Part shown: positions 1 through 12,500 of the stretch, piece by piece | Layout of the letters: every line of letters starts with the position of its first letter | How positions within the stretch are numbered: the stretch's first letter is position 1 | Assembly (NCBI GenBank): GCA_012932865.1 | Contig: SAXG01000003.1 | Coordinates: 1 to 64,000 of the forward strand | DNA length: 64,000 nt | DNA from: Amylostereum areolatum | Lineage: Eukaryota > Basidiomycota > Agaricomycetes > Russulales > Stereaceae | Direction: 5' to 3' | The notes under the pieces: model-generated | The model's input: the letters and a program-made list of their open reading frames with translations, nothing else | Database searches by the model: none | Told to the model about the DNA's origin: nothing | Made by a program: the position numbers and the translations under genes

Positions 1-1616
1 GCGGTCTGCACGTTGCAAGTCTCGGCGTCAGAGCGGCGGGGGGGGTGAGCACTAGGGAGGGGGGACGTACGGCGAGGACGGCGAAGTCGGGGAGATTGTT
101 CGGGTCGGAGGCGTCCTCGCGCGCCTTGGGGTGGGGAAGGGGTTTTCCGCGCGGGTCGATGAGGGAGGAGTGCGCGAAGAGCTCGCATTCGACCATGGTG
201 CAGAGGAACCAGCCTGTGCCGTGCAGGAGGTAGCGGTAGAGTTCGCGGAGGATCGTGTGTGGGCGGCGGATGAAGGACCAGAGCGAGTCTTGGAGGGGGA
301 AGTTGTAGGTGGTTGGGAGGAGGATGTGGTCTTGCTACGGGAGAGGACGTTAGGAATGGCTCGACTGGGACAGCGTGGCGCGTACCAGGTAGGCGCCGAC
401 GCCCGGGGAGGAGAGCACGGTCTTGATGCCCATTTCTTTTAGGTGGTCCTCAGGCCCGACACCGCTGGAAGGCGGTGTTAGAATGCGGAAGATGGTAAAA
501 ACAACGGGAAGTATACCTAAGCATAGGTAGTTGGGGAGTACGCAAGGCCCCGCATGCCAGGAATCTCGCACCTGGCGTGGATGGTGCGCTTGGAGCGACC
601 GTCTACGGAGAGACGTGCACCGCGTCCGCACGAAGGGAGCCGTCATTGGGATGAGAAGGACAGCTTCGCGCTACGGCGCGGTGCAGACGTGGAGGCGGGA
701 CGCGCGTTCGCGGAGGAGGTCGAGGGGGAGATAGGCCCGGAAGGCGGATTGGCGGGTGCCGTCGGCGCCGACGGTGAACTGGATCTTGTTGTAGCCGAAG
801 CGGGCTCAAGGGGGAGTGCATGTCGCTGATGGGAGGGAACCCGAGGCGGTCGCTGCTTGGGCCGTTCTAGCAGCGAGCGATGTCAGAACAGGGAGACGGG
901 AAGAGGGGAGAACGCACGTACCGTTCCGCGAGGGGTAGTAGAACCCCTCGAACGAGCGTACTTGAAGAGGGCCTGTTGTGAAGCATATTAGACGAAGGCT
1001 AGTTTACAGAAGTGTGCCGACGCACCGTTCGATCCATGAAACTCGCGAGCCACGGGCCCAATCCACGACTCGGACTTGTTGAAGAAGGGCTTCAGGTCGT
1101 TGTACGCCCAACCCTCGTTGCCATCCCGACGCCATGCGTTGTACTCGGCGGGTATGCCGCAGGTGTACTGGCCGCCGTTGATGCGGGTGCTGCCGCCGAG
1201 GCCGAGACCAGTGATGAAGGAGAAGGAGCGCCTGAGACGGTCGTCGTGGGCGCTGTCGAACACGTCGCTGTGCTTGCCGTCGGACCAGTGATGGAGGGAG
1301 GTAAGAGGTGTCCTCTGCAGCCAGCTAAAACCGGTGAGCGAAGCGTGGCGAGGAACGTGGCGGGGAGGACGTACGAATCGCCAGCGTCGCCCTTTTCGAT
1401 CAAGAGTACTGTGGCGCTCGGGTCGTCGCTGAGCCTACGCGCGAGCACGCATCCTGCAGTTCCACCTGTGAACGGATTGTTTGAGTACTGAGTATTTGGG
1501 GAAAACGCGTGGGGGGTGACGGGTGAAGAACTGAGCTCACCGCCTACGACGATGTAATCGTACATATCGTCCAGCGAGTCGATGGACCGCTCGATGTTGG
1601 AGGAGAAAGGCCACAT
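1..1616 (-). CDS. GMC-family FAD oxidoreductase (glucose-methanol-choline), 3' end outside window
   Basis: FAD-dependent alcohol/sugar oxidoreductase of the GMC family, which in wood-decay fungi includes aryl-alcohol and glucose oxidases feeding peroxide to ligninolysis; the exact substrate cannot be told. I start at ATG 1616 (MWPFSSNIERS). Exons I can place: 1616-1541, 1465-1375, 1324 to about 1042, then several more to the left edge, split by introns of 51-75 bp (for example 1374-1325 and 385-335). Spliced, the N-terminus reads YDYIVVGGGTAGCVLARRLS, the dinucleotide-binding Rossmann motif. Next come WSDGKHSDVFD, the GMC signature-1 stretch GLGLGGSTRINGGQY, then GFYYPSRN, SGVGPEDHLKEMGI (signature 2) and VGAYLQDHI. 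No secretion signal is visible, so it may be intracellular. The C-terminal His/Asn catalytic pair lies beyond the window. Confidence 0.9.
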
Positions 1617-2544
1617 ACGAGCCAGCACCAGCTTAGAACGCCTTTGAAGGTTGTTGTGGGGCGATACGAAGAAGGGAGAGTAGTGAAAGAGCGTCGCAAC
1701 ATGGTGTACATGTGGTACCCATCATCGCGAAGTGTTCTTGTCAACTTCTTGAGGTCTTGGTTGGGTCCTGGTCGAGGAAGTGAGCAGCTGGACTCGGGGA
1801 CCGGCCCGGTTGTATACCCGTTGCCGGTGCCCTGCCCCGACTTCAAAATTTGTTCGAAGTCCAAACTCGCTACGTCCTCCAATCGCCTCCACCAAGTCTT
1901 TTGAAGATCGCTTATTCTAGTAACACCCAAGAATAAAAACAAAAAATATTGCCTTCCGTCAGACTTTTCTCCAATGGCCGCGCACGCATTCAAGGCGCAG
2001 CACGTCGGCGCAGGCCTGCCGCTACGTTCAAATCCCCGACATCAACATGAACCATCCCAGTCGAAAGGAACGGCTAATAAAAGTGCTTCAAGGAAGAGTG
2101 CGATGAAGGTGAAACGACAGGTCGCACTGGCGGGATCCGGTCGAAGACGTACCTCCAACTAACCAGTGTTGTCCGCTTCGCCACTGCATGGCAGTGCAGA
2201 TACTTACTCTCAATCCTGGGATCTTTGTCACCCGTCACGGTAGCATTCTGATACGTACTGCTTACTAAACAAGCATTCTTCCCATGCCCTCCTCGCCATA
2301 TTGTTCCCCCTCATGATTAAAAGGCAGTTTTAGCAAACCTGGCACCAAATCTGCGTCAAGTTGACACTGTCACTGCGCACCGCACAGATATGCCGGTCAG
2401 TACTGCTCCTACCGCTCCCGACCATAATGATCACACGAATCACAGTCCCCCTTCATGGACCGACTCCGTGATCTGTTCGATGCGTTCAAAACCCCTGGTG
2501 CGATTTTTGACCCTGCTTTCTTTTCCCTCCCATTCCAGTCCAAG
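1617..2544. other. Intergenic, divergent promoter region
   Basis: Stretch between the minus-strand GMC gene and the plus-strand 7TM-like gene. Short open frames here have no recognisable protein character. It should hold both promoters, but I see no convincing TATA box or operator. Confidence 0.5.
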
Positions 2545-3749
2545 ATGCCGACCACCAGTGTGCCTCCTGTGCCAGACACCATCCTCCCTCCTCCCGGGAC
2601 CAACTGGCTCGCGACCATCGACTCCGCTATCGTATTTCTCATGATCTGCGCGACCATGGGCGCGGTAATGTTCGTCATGCTCCTCGCTCTCCTATTTTTC
2701 TCGACCTCCTCCGCTCGACGCAAGCCCATATTCGTTCTGAACATCGTCGCCATCTTGGTCGGGATCACGAGTGCAGTGGTCATCGTCTACCAGCAGGTCA
2801 GTTCTAGTCAGTGACCTCGTCGAGTCTTCAGCTGTGACTCGCTGTTTGCAGATAGTCGCTCTCAAATATCCGGAAACGCCCAGGGAATGCGCGGGTCTTT
2901 TTCTTTGAGGCCTCCATCAACGCGTACGCACCCACCTTCGTCGACTGCATTCTCCTCGTCCGGCTATACGCCGTGTTTCCTCTGCATTCCACCCCTCGCC
3001 TTCGGTTCATATTCGTCATCGGAGTTCCCCGCCCTTTTGAATGTCGGAAGACTGGTCAACGCCACGGTGTACCTTGTGAACTTCGGCCGCATTGTATTTG
3101 AGCACAGGCGGGAGGAGATCATCGTCGGTGGCGGCGGCGCCGTTCAGATCGTCTCGAGGCATCCGACCGTCAAGATCGAGTGCTTCTACAGATATTCGAC
3201 AATTTGTGAGTTCGTCCGCGCTTCTGAACCGTCGGATCGTCTCTCTGACTTGCGCGCGTGAATACAGGTTCTCGTCGGCGCTCTTCCTTTCCCGATTACG
3301 CGGTCACGACTCTGCCCTCCGGTCGCGCTCTCGTACGTTGATTCATCCTCTCTGCTCTTTACGCCCGACATATCCTTCTCCGCAGAGTCGTTCCCCGAGA
3401 AAGTATACACCCTCTTCTGGATCTCGACCTGCAATTTCGTGTTTCCTGTCCTGCTCAGCATCGTCCAGGGTCGTGATCTACATGGTCCGGCCTGCGGGAC
3501 TACCTCATCGCGACAAACGTCCAGGAGGCCAACCTTTACCTCACCACCATCTTCCTCGTATTCGCGACGGTCTGGGTTTTCGAGGGCCGCTGGGTCGAGG
3601 AGCGTGGGCTTCGCGCGCCAGGCGCGGTAGCGGCGAAGGTCGCCCATTCGACACGCTACGCGCCCGCGCCATCTTTCCCCGCGAGAGGAGGGCGTGGTCG
3701 TCATTGGAAGATCGCTCTCGGAAGCGACCATGTCGCAATCGCTTTCTGA
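2545..3749 (+). pseudogene. Basidiomycete 7TM-like membrane protein, frameshifted paralogue
   Basis: Multi-pass membrane protein of a family I know only as unnamed 7TM-like proteins of Agaricomycetes; function unknown. The start at 2545 (MPTTSVPPVPD) is preferred over an in-frame ATG at 2455 because it gives the same N-terminal length as the paralogue at 4178-5312. Recognisable segments in order: FLMICATMGAVMFVMLLALL (membrane), KPIFVLNIVAILVGITSAVV (membrane), FVDCILLVRLYAVFP, ALLNVGRLVNATVYLVNFGR, STCNFVFPVLLSIVQ, and DYLIATNVQEANLYL. They fall in different frames: one shift near the CCCCGCCC run at about 3025-3035, and two more close together at 3465-3505, where no intron of realistic size can rescue the frame. 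Introns near 2796-2850 and 3206-3268 look normal. Either a decaying gene or base-calling indels. Confidence 0.6.
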
Positions 3750-4177
3750 CGAGTCGACATCGACTTCACAACGCTTCATAGATGGAGCGTCGTCGTCCAA
3801 GGAAGGACGTGAAGGAGTGATGCTGTGCACAGACCACCTGTACGCTCTCGCACCGAAAGGCGCATAGCTGGACAGTGACTATGCGCGCGTATCTGACGGG
3901 CAGCGCGTTCGTCTTCTGTATCATATATTACATATTCAGGGAATATTCCTGCCATACTCTCCCTCAATTTAAATGGTCCTTGAACGCGTGGACATGGGGA
4001 AGAGCCTGTGGATGACACGGCTGATGGTATAGGGAGGCCAGGGTTTCCTTAGCGTGATTCGTTGCCGGAAAGGTCATGGGTCACATTGAGAGATGTCTGT
4101 GGCCTCTTCGGAGCATGACGGAGAGGCATGCACGTCTTCGAATGACCTGTCAGCGGGGCGGGCATGTCCTATAGGTG
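3750..4177. other. Convergent intergenic spacer
   Basis: Space between the 3' ends of the two tail-to-tail 7TM-like paralogues. It should contain both transcription ends; no gene seen. Confidence 0.5.
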
Positions 4178-5312
4178 TCAAGACGTACCAGCAAAACGAA
4201 GCGAAGGCGCCATCGTCTCATCCGTGAAACCCTCCCAGCGGCATTCCAAAGACCACGCGGTCGCGAAAACGACGGAGATGATGGAGAGGTATAGGTTGAC
4301 TTCTTGGATGTATTCCGCGATGGAGTAGTACAGATAGTCGTCGGCCTTGGCGACGCGAAATATGACCTGGATCACGCTGAGTGCGGTGGGAAAGACGAAG
4401 TTGCAGGCCGTCATCCAAAAAATGGTGCAGATCGCGTCGTAGATCGACCCTGGAGAAAAAAGACAGATGAGAAGCGCGAACAACACGAAAGGACGGGAGA
4501 GATTCCGACCACCGGGACGGACGCTGGAACTGTATTCATAAACCCTGTAAAGGAGTGCGGTGGACAGGTAGCTGCGTGGTATGCAACGGAGCTGGTAAGA
4601 AAGGCGACGTAAACCAAAGTTGGCTCGGAAGGTCTTACACATTGGCGAATATTTGCATAACCAACTCCGCCGTGACGGATGGGAATTCAGTAGCAGCACG
4701 ACCGGCTTCGCCGGCGTCAACCATGCTAAGGCTGTGGGCGTATTGCACGATCCATACGGAGTTATTGACGATTCGTCCGATGTTGACAAAGGCCGGGAGG
4801 CCTGTGATGACGTAGCGAAGACCGGGCGTGGTGGAGCCTGAGTGCAAGGGGGCGCTGTACAATGCGTTGACCTTGAAGAGGAGAATGCAGTTCACGAGTG
4901 TGGGCAGGTGCCCGTCGATACAAGCCGTGAGGAGGGCGATGCTAACGGGCACCGAATTGTCCGGAAATCTGATGATCCGTATCTGCGAGCGAGGCGATAT
5001 GGTGGTGAACCGACTGCGGAAAAATCCGAAAAGTTCGAGACGGACCTCTGTGTAAACGTTCAGAACGGCGCTCAAAACCCCAAGGAAGACGACAATGAGG
5101 GTGAGGATGAAGACGGGGCGGCAGCGTCGGGCGGGAGTCGAGAGAAAGAGTAAAGCGAGGAGCATGCCGAAGGTGACGGTACCCATGGTCGCGCAGATCA
5201 TGAGGAAAGTCAAGGCGGAGTCTACTGGGACAGAAACTGGGGGATGGCTATCGCCAGGCAGTGACGAAAGGCTTGGGATGGCTTTTATAGTAGACGAGAT
5301 AATAAACGGCAT
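4178..5312 (-). CDS. Basidiomycete 7TM-like membrane protein, intact paralogue
   Basis: Same family as the broken gene at 2545-3749 and transcribed towards it. Start ATG 5312 (MPFIISSTIK). Suggested exons: 5312-5046, 4982-4639, 4571 to about 4513, then about 4450 to the stop at 4178; the introns have normal GT...AG ends and keep the frame. Hydrophobic segments include FLMICATMGTVTFGMLLALL, FILTLIVVFLGVLSAVL, PTLVNCILLFKVNALY, FVNIGRIVNNSVWIV, AICTIFWMTACNFVFPTALS and LYLSIISVVFATAWSL, giving about six or seven membrane passes. The match to the neighbour covers the whole length (ICATMG, RIVN, CNFVFP, NLYL), so the pair is an inverted duplication. A receptor-like role is possible from topology only; nothing in the sequence shows a ligand. 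Confidence 0.7.
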
Positions 5313-5942
5313 GTCGGTGCAGAGTGGGGAACTGGGATGATACCAGAACTGAAGCGTACCTACTACCCGGGGTTTTATGAGTTCGGAGCCACAGAGATCA
5401 TGAGCGGCATGTATCAGTTTGTAAATATGTGTCTAGGGATGTAGGTGTAAGTATTAGGATACTATTGTAGGTACAGATGGACAGACTAAGTACCTTCGCA
5501 CTTGTAAGGCATGGCGACTCCGACGACTCGGCGAGGGCCCATTTCAAGAACTTGAAGTTGCTGTTCCGTGGGTCATTTCGTCTGTGCACGTCGCATGCGT
5601 TACAAGTGCAGCAGTAGACATGTAAGAATACTGATGGAGGGGCGAGGTTAAGCGATGCACAGGGTCCGTGTCACTGGACCATCTGGAGGGTAGTCGTATG
5701 AGGGGAGCCAGGGCAAAGGAACTTAGGAAGACTCGTCTGAGTCGTCAACTCCGGTTGGAGGTGCACGTGACCGCAAAGGATTATTTCGATAACATTTCGC
5801 TCTCGGTTTCCCCTTTTGATACCCTTCCACGACCGCGCCCGACGCCCGACGCCCTTCTCCCTCTGTCCAAGTGCCGTCGTCGTTGTCAACAGCGACCGGC
5901 GCACCTCCCACGACACCAACGAGGCCAACTCTATGCTCTTAA
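5313..5942. other. Intergenic, divergent promoter region
   Basis: Lies between the minus-strand 7TM-like gene and the plus-strand BUD6 gene and should hold both promoters. No gene or repeat recognised. Confidence 0.5.
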
Positions 5943-8900
5943 ATGGCGTCTCAACACCCGGGCTCTCATCCGACACATCCCTCAAGGCAGGACAACCAGT
6001 CCGTATCCTCCGTACGAAGCGATCGCTCGGCGCGGTCCCGACCTAACGTGCGTCGTTTTTTTTCTGTCGATTTATGTGGTGTTGACGAGCGAATACCCCC
6101 CCCCCCCCCCCCCCGCAGCCGGCCGTGGAATCGGCGGTTACTCGGCTGCTTGTGGCCATCAAGCAGCTGCTCGAGACGCTCACGGAGTGGAACAAGGGCC
6201 ATGCGGAGGACAACGACGTGAGCGACGTCTACGTCAGGCTCGGCAACGACTTCAACGCGGCGGTGGCCGCGTTCGCGTCCTATAACATCCACATGACGTG
6301 CGTCCTCGTGTATCCCTCCTTGCCTCCGAACCCTCACCCCCGCCCTCCACCAGCGAGCTCCTCGGCGTCCCCGACGAACTCCGCGCCGTGCTCGAAGACT
6401 GCCTCTCCGAAGAACCGAAGAACCTGGACAAGTACTTGCCCAAAGTGCGCGCCATCATCACCGGCCTGCTCGAGGGCCTCCGCGGCAAGCAGTCCCTCTT
6501 CCGTCAGATCGTCTCCGGAAACCGCCACAGATCCGATGCCTCTGCCCACAGCCGCACCGACAGCAGCGGTCGCGTCTCCCGCTCCGACCGCTCCTCCTCC
6601 CGCCGCGACACCAAGGCCTCCGTCGCCGAAGACTCCGCCCGACGAAACACCCAGTCCTCCGTCGCATCCTCTTCGTCGTCGTCCCGTAGGCGGGAGCACA
6701 CATCGTCCAATGGCGCGGATGCGTTTGTAGGCGGCTTTTCTCCCGACCTCGCCCACCCTGTACCGAGCCGGAGCTCCAGCTTCACCCCAGATCGTCCGCC
6801 CTCAACGCGACCCCCGCCCAAGACACCGCCACCGCCTCCGCTGCCGCCCTTACCCACGTCCCCCGAGACCGACGCAACGCCCACGCCCCCCCAACGCACA
6901 TCTCAAGTTCCTGCGAGCGTCAAGCGATACTCGCTCGTCGACGCACCCCTTCCACCCCCCGCGGTCGTCATCGACGAGCCCTCGCCTAGTGAGACTCCCC
7001 CTGACGAACACCCCGATCGCGGTGGCTCCCTTTCCCCGGCACCGGAACCCGTCATGGACACGCCCGGCGTGGCCAGCTCGCTCGCCGCGCTCAAGCAGAG
7101 CGATGCGCTCGAGCGGCGCGCGTCCAAACGCTTCTCGACGTACAACATATCCAAGATGACCGGCCTCCCGCGCGAACGCAGCGTGGGCGCCAGCGGCCAT
7201 CCGAATCGACGTTCGCTCGCGGCCTCCAACGCCCTCACCGCCGGGGAACTGGCGGTGCTGACCGAGGCGGACGAGGAGCCCGGAAGCAGGACCCCCTCCC
7301 CGAAGAAGCGCGAGCGCAGTCGCAGCACGGCACGGACGAAGGCGCCCCCGCCCTTGGAGGACATCTCGGAGGAGCGTCCACCCCCAGTGCCTCCGCTGCC
7401 ACGGGAAGAACCTGGGCCCAAGTCGCTTCCGCGTGCAGAGGAGCCGTCGCCGCCGCCTCCGCCACCCCCAGGGCCCATGACGGTGTTCCTGCAGGTCGGG
7501 CGGGAGGTCAAGAAGGCCAGGATGGAGCCCGGGCTCTCCTTCTCCTCGCTGCGGGTCATGTTCGTCGAGCGGTTCGCGTACAACCCGGGCCAAGGCAACT
7601 TCCCGGCGATCTACATCCGCGACCCGTCCAGCGGGGTGCAATACGAGCTCGAGGACATGGACGAGGTCAAAGACAAGTGTCTGCTGTCGCTCAACATCGA
7701 ACGTGCGTGCCTCGTGCATTTTCGGGATGGGGACGTGTCGCTGACCCGATACCGTGTGCAGCGCTCGACCAGATCAAGGAGCACATCGACACGCAGATAT
7801 CGGGCCTTTCGCAGGAGCTGCGCGACCTACGAAAGGCCGTGACGGAGAACCGCCGGGCGTCGGTCATCATGCCCGCCCCCGCTCCTGAGATTCCGTCCTC
7901 ACCGCCCGCGCCGCGACCCAGCGACCACCAGCTCCGCAACGTCGCCCGGCGCCTGTCCCGCCTCGTCAACGACCACCCTCCGCCCGCGCAGCCCATCCTG
8001 CCTCAGATGACGGGCCCATCCCTCCAGCCGCAGATGACGGGCGCGTCGGTGATGTCCGAGTGCTCCAACCGGATCGTGATCGACCTCAAGACCCAGTTCG
8101 ACGAGGTGCAGAACCTGCGGCGGGACCTGGGCATCATGCGGCAGCTGTACACGGAGTTCATGACGCACACGAAGGACTCGCTCGGCACCCTGCGCGCGCA
8201 GACGACCAAGGTGCGCGAGATGGCGGCGAACCAGGTGCCCGGCGCGCGGGCGTACATCGACGAGGGCAAGACGAAGCTGGACATGCGCAGCCAGAACGCG
8301 CTCACGAAGATGGAGGAGCTGCAGGACACGGTGGAGCAGGTGAAGGACGACGTGCTGAAGCGGCACATCTCGCCCAAGCCGCACGTGCTCAAGGCGATCA
8401 AGGACGACATCGACACCGTCGCGGCCGAGCTCGAGAGCCTGAAGGAGCACATCAAGACGATCAAGCCGATGTGGAAGAAGACGTGGGAGGAGGAGCTGCA
8501 GAGCATCGTGGAGGAGCAGCAGTTCCTCAACCACCAAGAGGAGTTCCTCGCCGACCTCCTCGAGGACCAGAAGGCCGTCGTCGAGGTGTACGGCCACGTC
8601 GAGAAGGTCATCTCCCTGCGCGGGGCCGCGGGCAGTCGGGGCGCCCGCGCGCGCAGCTACCGGCCGCCCCCGCCAGACGAGGGCCACAACGGGCTGAGCA
8701 CGGTCATGCTCGAGATCAAGGGCGCGGCCGTCGACCCCGACAAGCGGATGAAGGCGATCGCGGCGAACCAGAAGAACCGGGAGAGGGAGCTCGCCGCGCG
8801 CTCGGACGAGTTCCAGTCCGAGCTCCAGGGCTTCGTGGGCCAGAAGAAGCTGAAGATGACGGGCGGGGCGGAGGAGACGGAGCGCGTTCGCCAGAAGCGG

Positions 8901-8996
8901 AACGACATGACGCTCAAGGCCATGTTCAACCAGCCCCCGCCGGGCGCGTCGAGCTCGCCCACGTCTCCGTCACTTCCGTCGCCGGCGATAGGTTAA
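5943..8996 (+). CDS. BUD6: BUD6/AIP3 actin-interacting polarity protein
   Basis: Homologue of yeast Bud6/Aip3, which binds actin monomers and formins and promotes actin-cable nucleation at sites of polarised growth (hyphal tip, septum). Exons 5943-6047, 6119-6297, 6354-7702 and 7762-8996 sum to 2868 nt (955 aa) with the frame kept at each junction. The N-terminal domain (about residues 35-130: VESAVTRLLVAIKQLLETLT ... RLGNDFNAAVAAFASYNI) is followed by a long Ser/Pro-rich linker with PPPPPLPPLP-type runs that could bind profilin or SH3 domains. The conserved C-terminal half (about 480-930) starts with a ubiquitin-like stretch (VFLQVGREVKKARMEPGLSF) and continues as a predicted coiled-coil core with LDQIKEHIDTQISGL, MRQLYTEFMTHTKDSLGTLR and WKKTWEEELQSIVEEQQFL, the family hallmark. 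Long antisense frames across it are GC artefacts. Confidence 0.93.
6096..6114 (+). repeat. 19-nt poly-C run forming the polypyrimidine tract of BUD6 intron 1
   Basis: A pure run of 19 C residues directly precedes the GCAG acceptor of the 71-bp intron 6048-6118. It replaces the usual mixed pyrimidine tract and is likely to vary in length between strains. Confidence 0.85.
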
Positions 8997-9589
8997 TTAG
9001 GGCGGTCCAAGGAGGTGGGGAGGAGCTCCGATCTCTCGCGCGTTTTTTAGTGTTATAATCGTTTCGTATTCTGCCGTGGACCTTTTTTGCTTTGGACGGG
9101 GTGATGCCGTCGCGGGGGTCGGTGGACGTCCTGTAGGATTGTGTGTTCGTTCCCTCATTTTCTTTGTGACTGTGGCTCTTCGCTTTGGCATTTGTGTATC
9201 ATAGACGTGATCACCACTGTTATCCTTACCGCACGGCTCGTCGAACATTTCCAACAGCTTGTACTATGCATCGTGACTTTTGCACAGAGGGCCCGGGAAA
9301 GCATATTCGACGTAGAGACTCGTCCCAAAGCCCGGTTACTAGCGTGTCCGTCGACGACTCCCTGATCGCAGAAGAAGGGTGGAAAGCGTGGCCGTAGGCA
9401 TAATTATTTCCACGCATATTCCTTACGACAGAGGCGGCCGGGGTACGGTATAGTTGCGAGTTGGTCGGTGAAGCTCTCTACACTCGGTGAAAATTCACAG
9501 CCTGGGATTCAACAACGCATTGGTGGTAAAGTACAAAAAGGGACGACGCGGCCTCTCATGTTCATGAACTACATATAAACGTATATCCT
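8997..9589. other. Convergent 3' region between BUD6 and RdRP
   Basis: Both flanking genes end here. The sequence turns AT-richer, as expected for 3' untranslated regions. No gene recognised. Confidence 0.5.
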
Positions 9590-12500
9590 TCACCTCCTGG
9601 AGTTAACCGCCTCTTCAATCTCCTTGACCGCCTCGAAAATCGCCCCAATCGCGACCCACCCGAAGCTCTTCGCCCCGAACGCGCCCTCCTCCTTCACCGC
9701 CAGCTTCCACGCCATCCACGCCCGCCTCAGCGCCGCCTCCCACCCATCCTCCTCGCCGCCCGCGAGCTCCTCCCTCACGCCTCTCACCAAATGCTCCGTC
9801 ATCTCCCGCAGCTTCGCCACCTTCTCCTTGCGCTTGCGCGGCACCGACGTCCTCTCCACGATCGTGCCCACGAGCGCCTCTTCCTCCGTGAGCATCGCCG
9901 CGCGCCGGTGGGAGATCGTGTTCGCGGCGCAGATGCTCTGCAGCTCGGACACGTAGCGGTTGTACACCTGCGCGAGCGCCTCGCGCTCCGCCGCGGCGGG
10001 CACGTACTCGACGTCGATGTACTCGGACACGCGCGTCTCGATCGCGATGTGCACCGGGTCGAACTCCGCGTCCAGGCCCGTTCCCGCATCGCTCAGCGTG
10101 GCCTCGCGCATGGCGTCGACGAGATCGCGCTGGCGGATACGGTGCGCCTTCCTGAGACGCTCGCGCTGGCGGGTGGCCTCCTCTTTGAGATCGACGAACG
10201 GGAGGTCGACCGCGCGGAAGAGACGGCCGATCCAGCGCTGGCTCTCGTAGTGGGTCGCGGTGTTGATGGCCTTCACGGTTTCGGGGGCGTTCCAGTCGGG
10301 CTGTGTCACTGCGTGAGGGGACTTTTGGATGAAAAACGGGAGAGACAGCACACCCTTGCTTTGAATTTGAGCTTCGGGATCCGGTCGATGGACACGGGTT
10401 GTCCGGACTGTAGCGAGATGCTTAGTGTCACGAGAAGCTCGAGAGAAAGAGCGCCTCACTTTCGGATAATCCACCGCGTCACTGTGAAGCTGCGAGAGAG
10501 TGAGGCAGTCCTTATCCTGAATTCCGCTGGAACTCTGGTCGGCGATAATGAGCCAGTTGATTGCGATTATCCCAAGGACCTGCACAATCATCGTTGTGAG
10601 AAAGCCAGAAAATACAGTACACGGGGATGAACGCACATCGCTGATGATGTAGTCAATGATGAACTCCGCGACATCGACCATCGTGCTCGCCCTGTCCAGT
10701 ACTTTCTTCGGCGCTGGGTCGTACGATGCCGGAGCGAACAGCTCCTTCGGTGTGAACTCTGCCCCCCACGAATGACCACGAATGAGTCTCCAGAAGACAA
10801 ACGCAGACGAACGAAATTGCCGGGACCAGACGAACCTGGGCAATCGATCAATGGGATCAGGTTGTACAAGTCCCCGTCCAGGTCACCCCCACCAAGATAC
10901 GACGGAATCGGCCTGGGACCTGTGGTCAAAACACGTATAAATGAGCTTCGGGAGCCTTGTACGGATGGAAGATGTTCCCACCCTTCGCAGAAAACACCAC
11001 AGTGTTTGTGAGCCGTTCCACCGCGAAAAACGAGCCCGGCTTGGGCCTCCCGATCGCGTGGACGACCTGCACATCCCCCGGATGAATCGTCGGGCTCCGC
11101 GAGATGAGCACCGGCCCCTCCAGATACACCGTCGGCCTGCCATCGAGCGGCTTCACGCACGCGAAGATCTCCGTGTGCTCGAGCTCGCCGTGGATATCGC
11201 ACACGCCGACGAGCGTCCACCCGCCTGCGACCGGGATGCGCGCGTGGTTCTTGAGGTCTCGGAGCACGTGATTGACCGCGAAGGAGAGCGCGGTGTCGTA
11301 GAACGCGTCGCCGACGACGTAGTCCACGCCGAGCTTCGCCAGGCCGGTCATGACCGACGTCATCCGGAACGACGACCCGAGCCCGTACTTCTCCAGCATG
11401 CGTCCCGCGCCGTGCAGCTCGCCCGCCGCGGCGTTCTGCACCTCCTGCACCGCCGCGTTTTGGTACTTCTCGAACACCGCGTACGGTATGCCCAGGCCCT
11501 CGAGCAGCATGATGAGCGGGCGGTTGAGGAAGTAGGGACCGGGACGGTCGAACGCGCGCGCGATCTCGATGTAGCGCGAGTTGGGGGACTCGAACTTGAT
11601 CATCGACGGGCGGAGGCCGACGGTCATGCTCCCGCGCAGGGCGGGGTCGACGGAGAGCATCCCCTTCGAGCCCATGAAGCGCACTTGGAACGCGTGGGGG
11701 TGGCCCTTGCTCCGCCGCGCCCGTTTACGCGTCGCGCGGAGCTGGCGCCAGATCTCCCGCGCGAGATCGGGCGAGAGCGTGCCGACGCCGTCCGTGAAGC
11801 AGTAAAGTTCAACACCGTCAGGCGAGCAGATGTTGATATCGCCGAGGACCATGATCTCCTCTACCTCGACCGTCGTCATGTCCGTCGCAGTGAAAGCCTG
11901 AGAGAGGCGGGCGGCGTATCGCGCGGGACAGTTGTGCGTCTTTTCATCAAAGGTGCCGAGGCTAGCGATGATAGAAGAGGCGGAAATGGGCGTGGATGTG
12001 CCGTTGGCTTCTATGTGGTTAAAGGGCTTGACGAACCTGGTCAGGAGAGGTCAGTGTTAATGCCAGGTCCCATCGGGAGAGGCATGGGAACGTACCAAAC
12101 CGCGTGCTCCTTGAGCGCCGATTGTGAATAGGCTGTGTGGGTGTGAGATGGGGCACGACGCGTCGAAGGTCAAGGTGGCCGCACCGAGAAACTGGAAGGT
12201 TTTCCCGGCGATGGCGAGACCGTTGAACAGCAGCCCGCCGACGCGCGCCCTCACAAAATGGCGCCCGTCGACATCGCGGTCGAAGCGGTACTGCACGCGT
12301 CCTTCGTCGACGAAGCTGACGCGGAGGAAGCTGTCGTGGTTCTTCGCGTCGAACAAGCGGATGACCCGGTTGGACTGCTCGGGGAAGGGGCCCTCGAAGA
12401 AGATACTGGTGGGGGTGACGATGACGTGCAAGCACTGGAACAGGTTCACGTCCCCGTGACCGTCAGTGAGCGCCGGTGCCTTCGACTGCTTGCGGTAATC

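Noticed and set aside
1..830. Plus-strand frames at the left edge (103, 91 codons)
   Set aside because: Antisense to GMC oxidoreductase exons that splice correctly on the minus strand.
6850..8687. Long minus-strand frames (289 and 262 codons) across BUD6
   Set aside because: Mirror frames of a GC-rich coding gene; Arg/Leu/His-rich without motifs, while the plus strand has full family similarity and splice signals.
8060..9058. 332-codon plus-strand frame overlapping BUD6 exon 4
   Set aside because: Frame-shadow full of Gly/Arg/Ala repeats; the +0 frame carries the BUD6 coiled coil.
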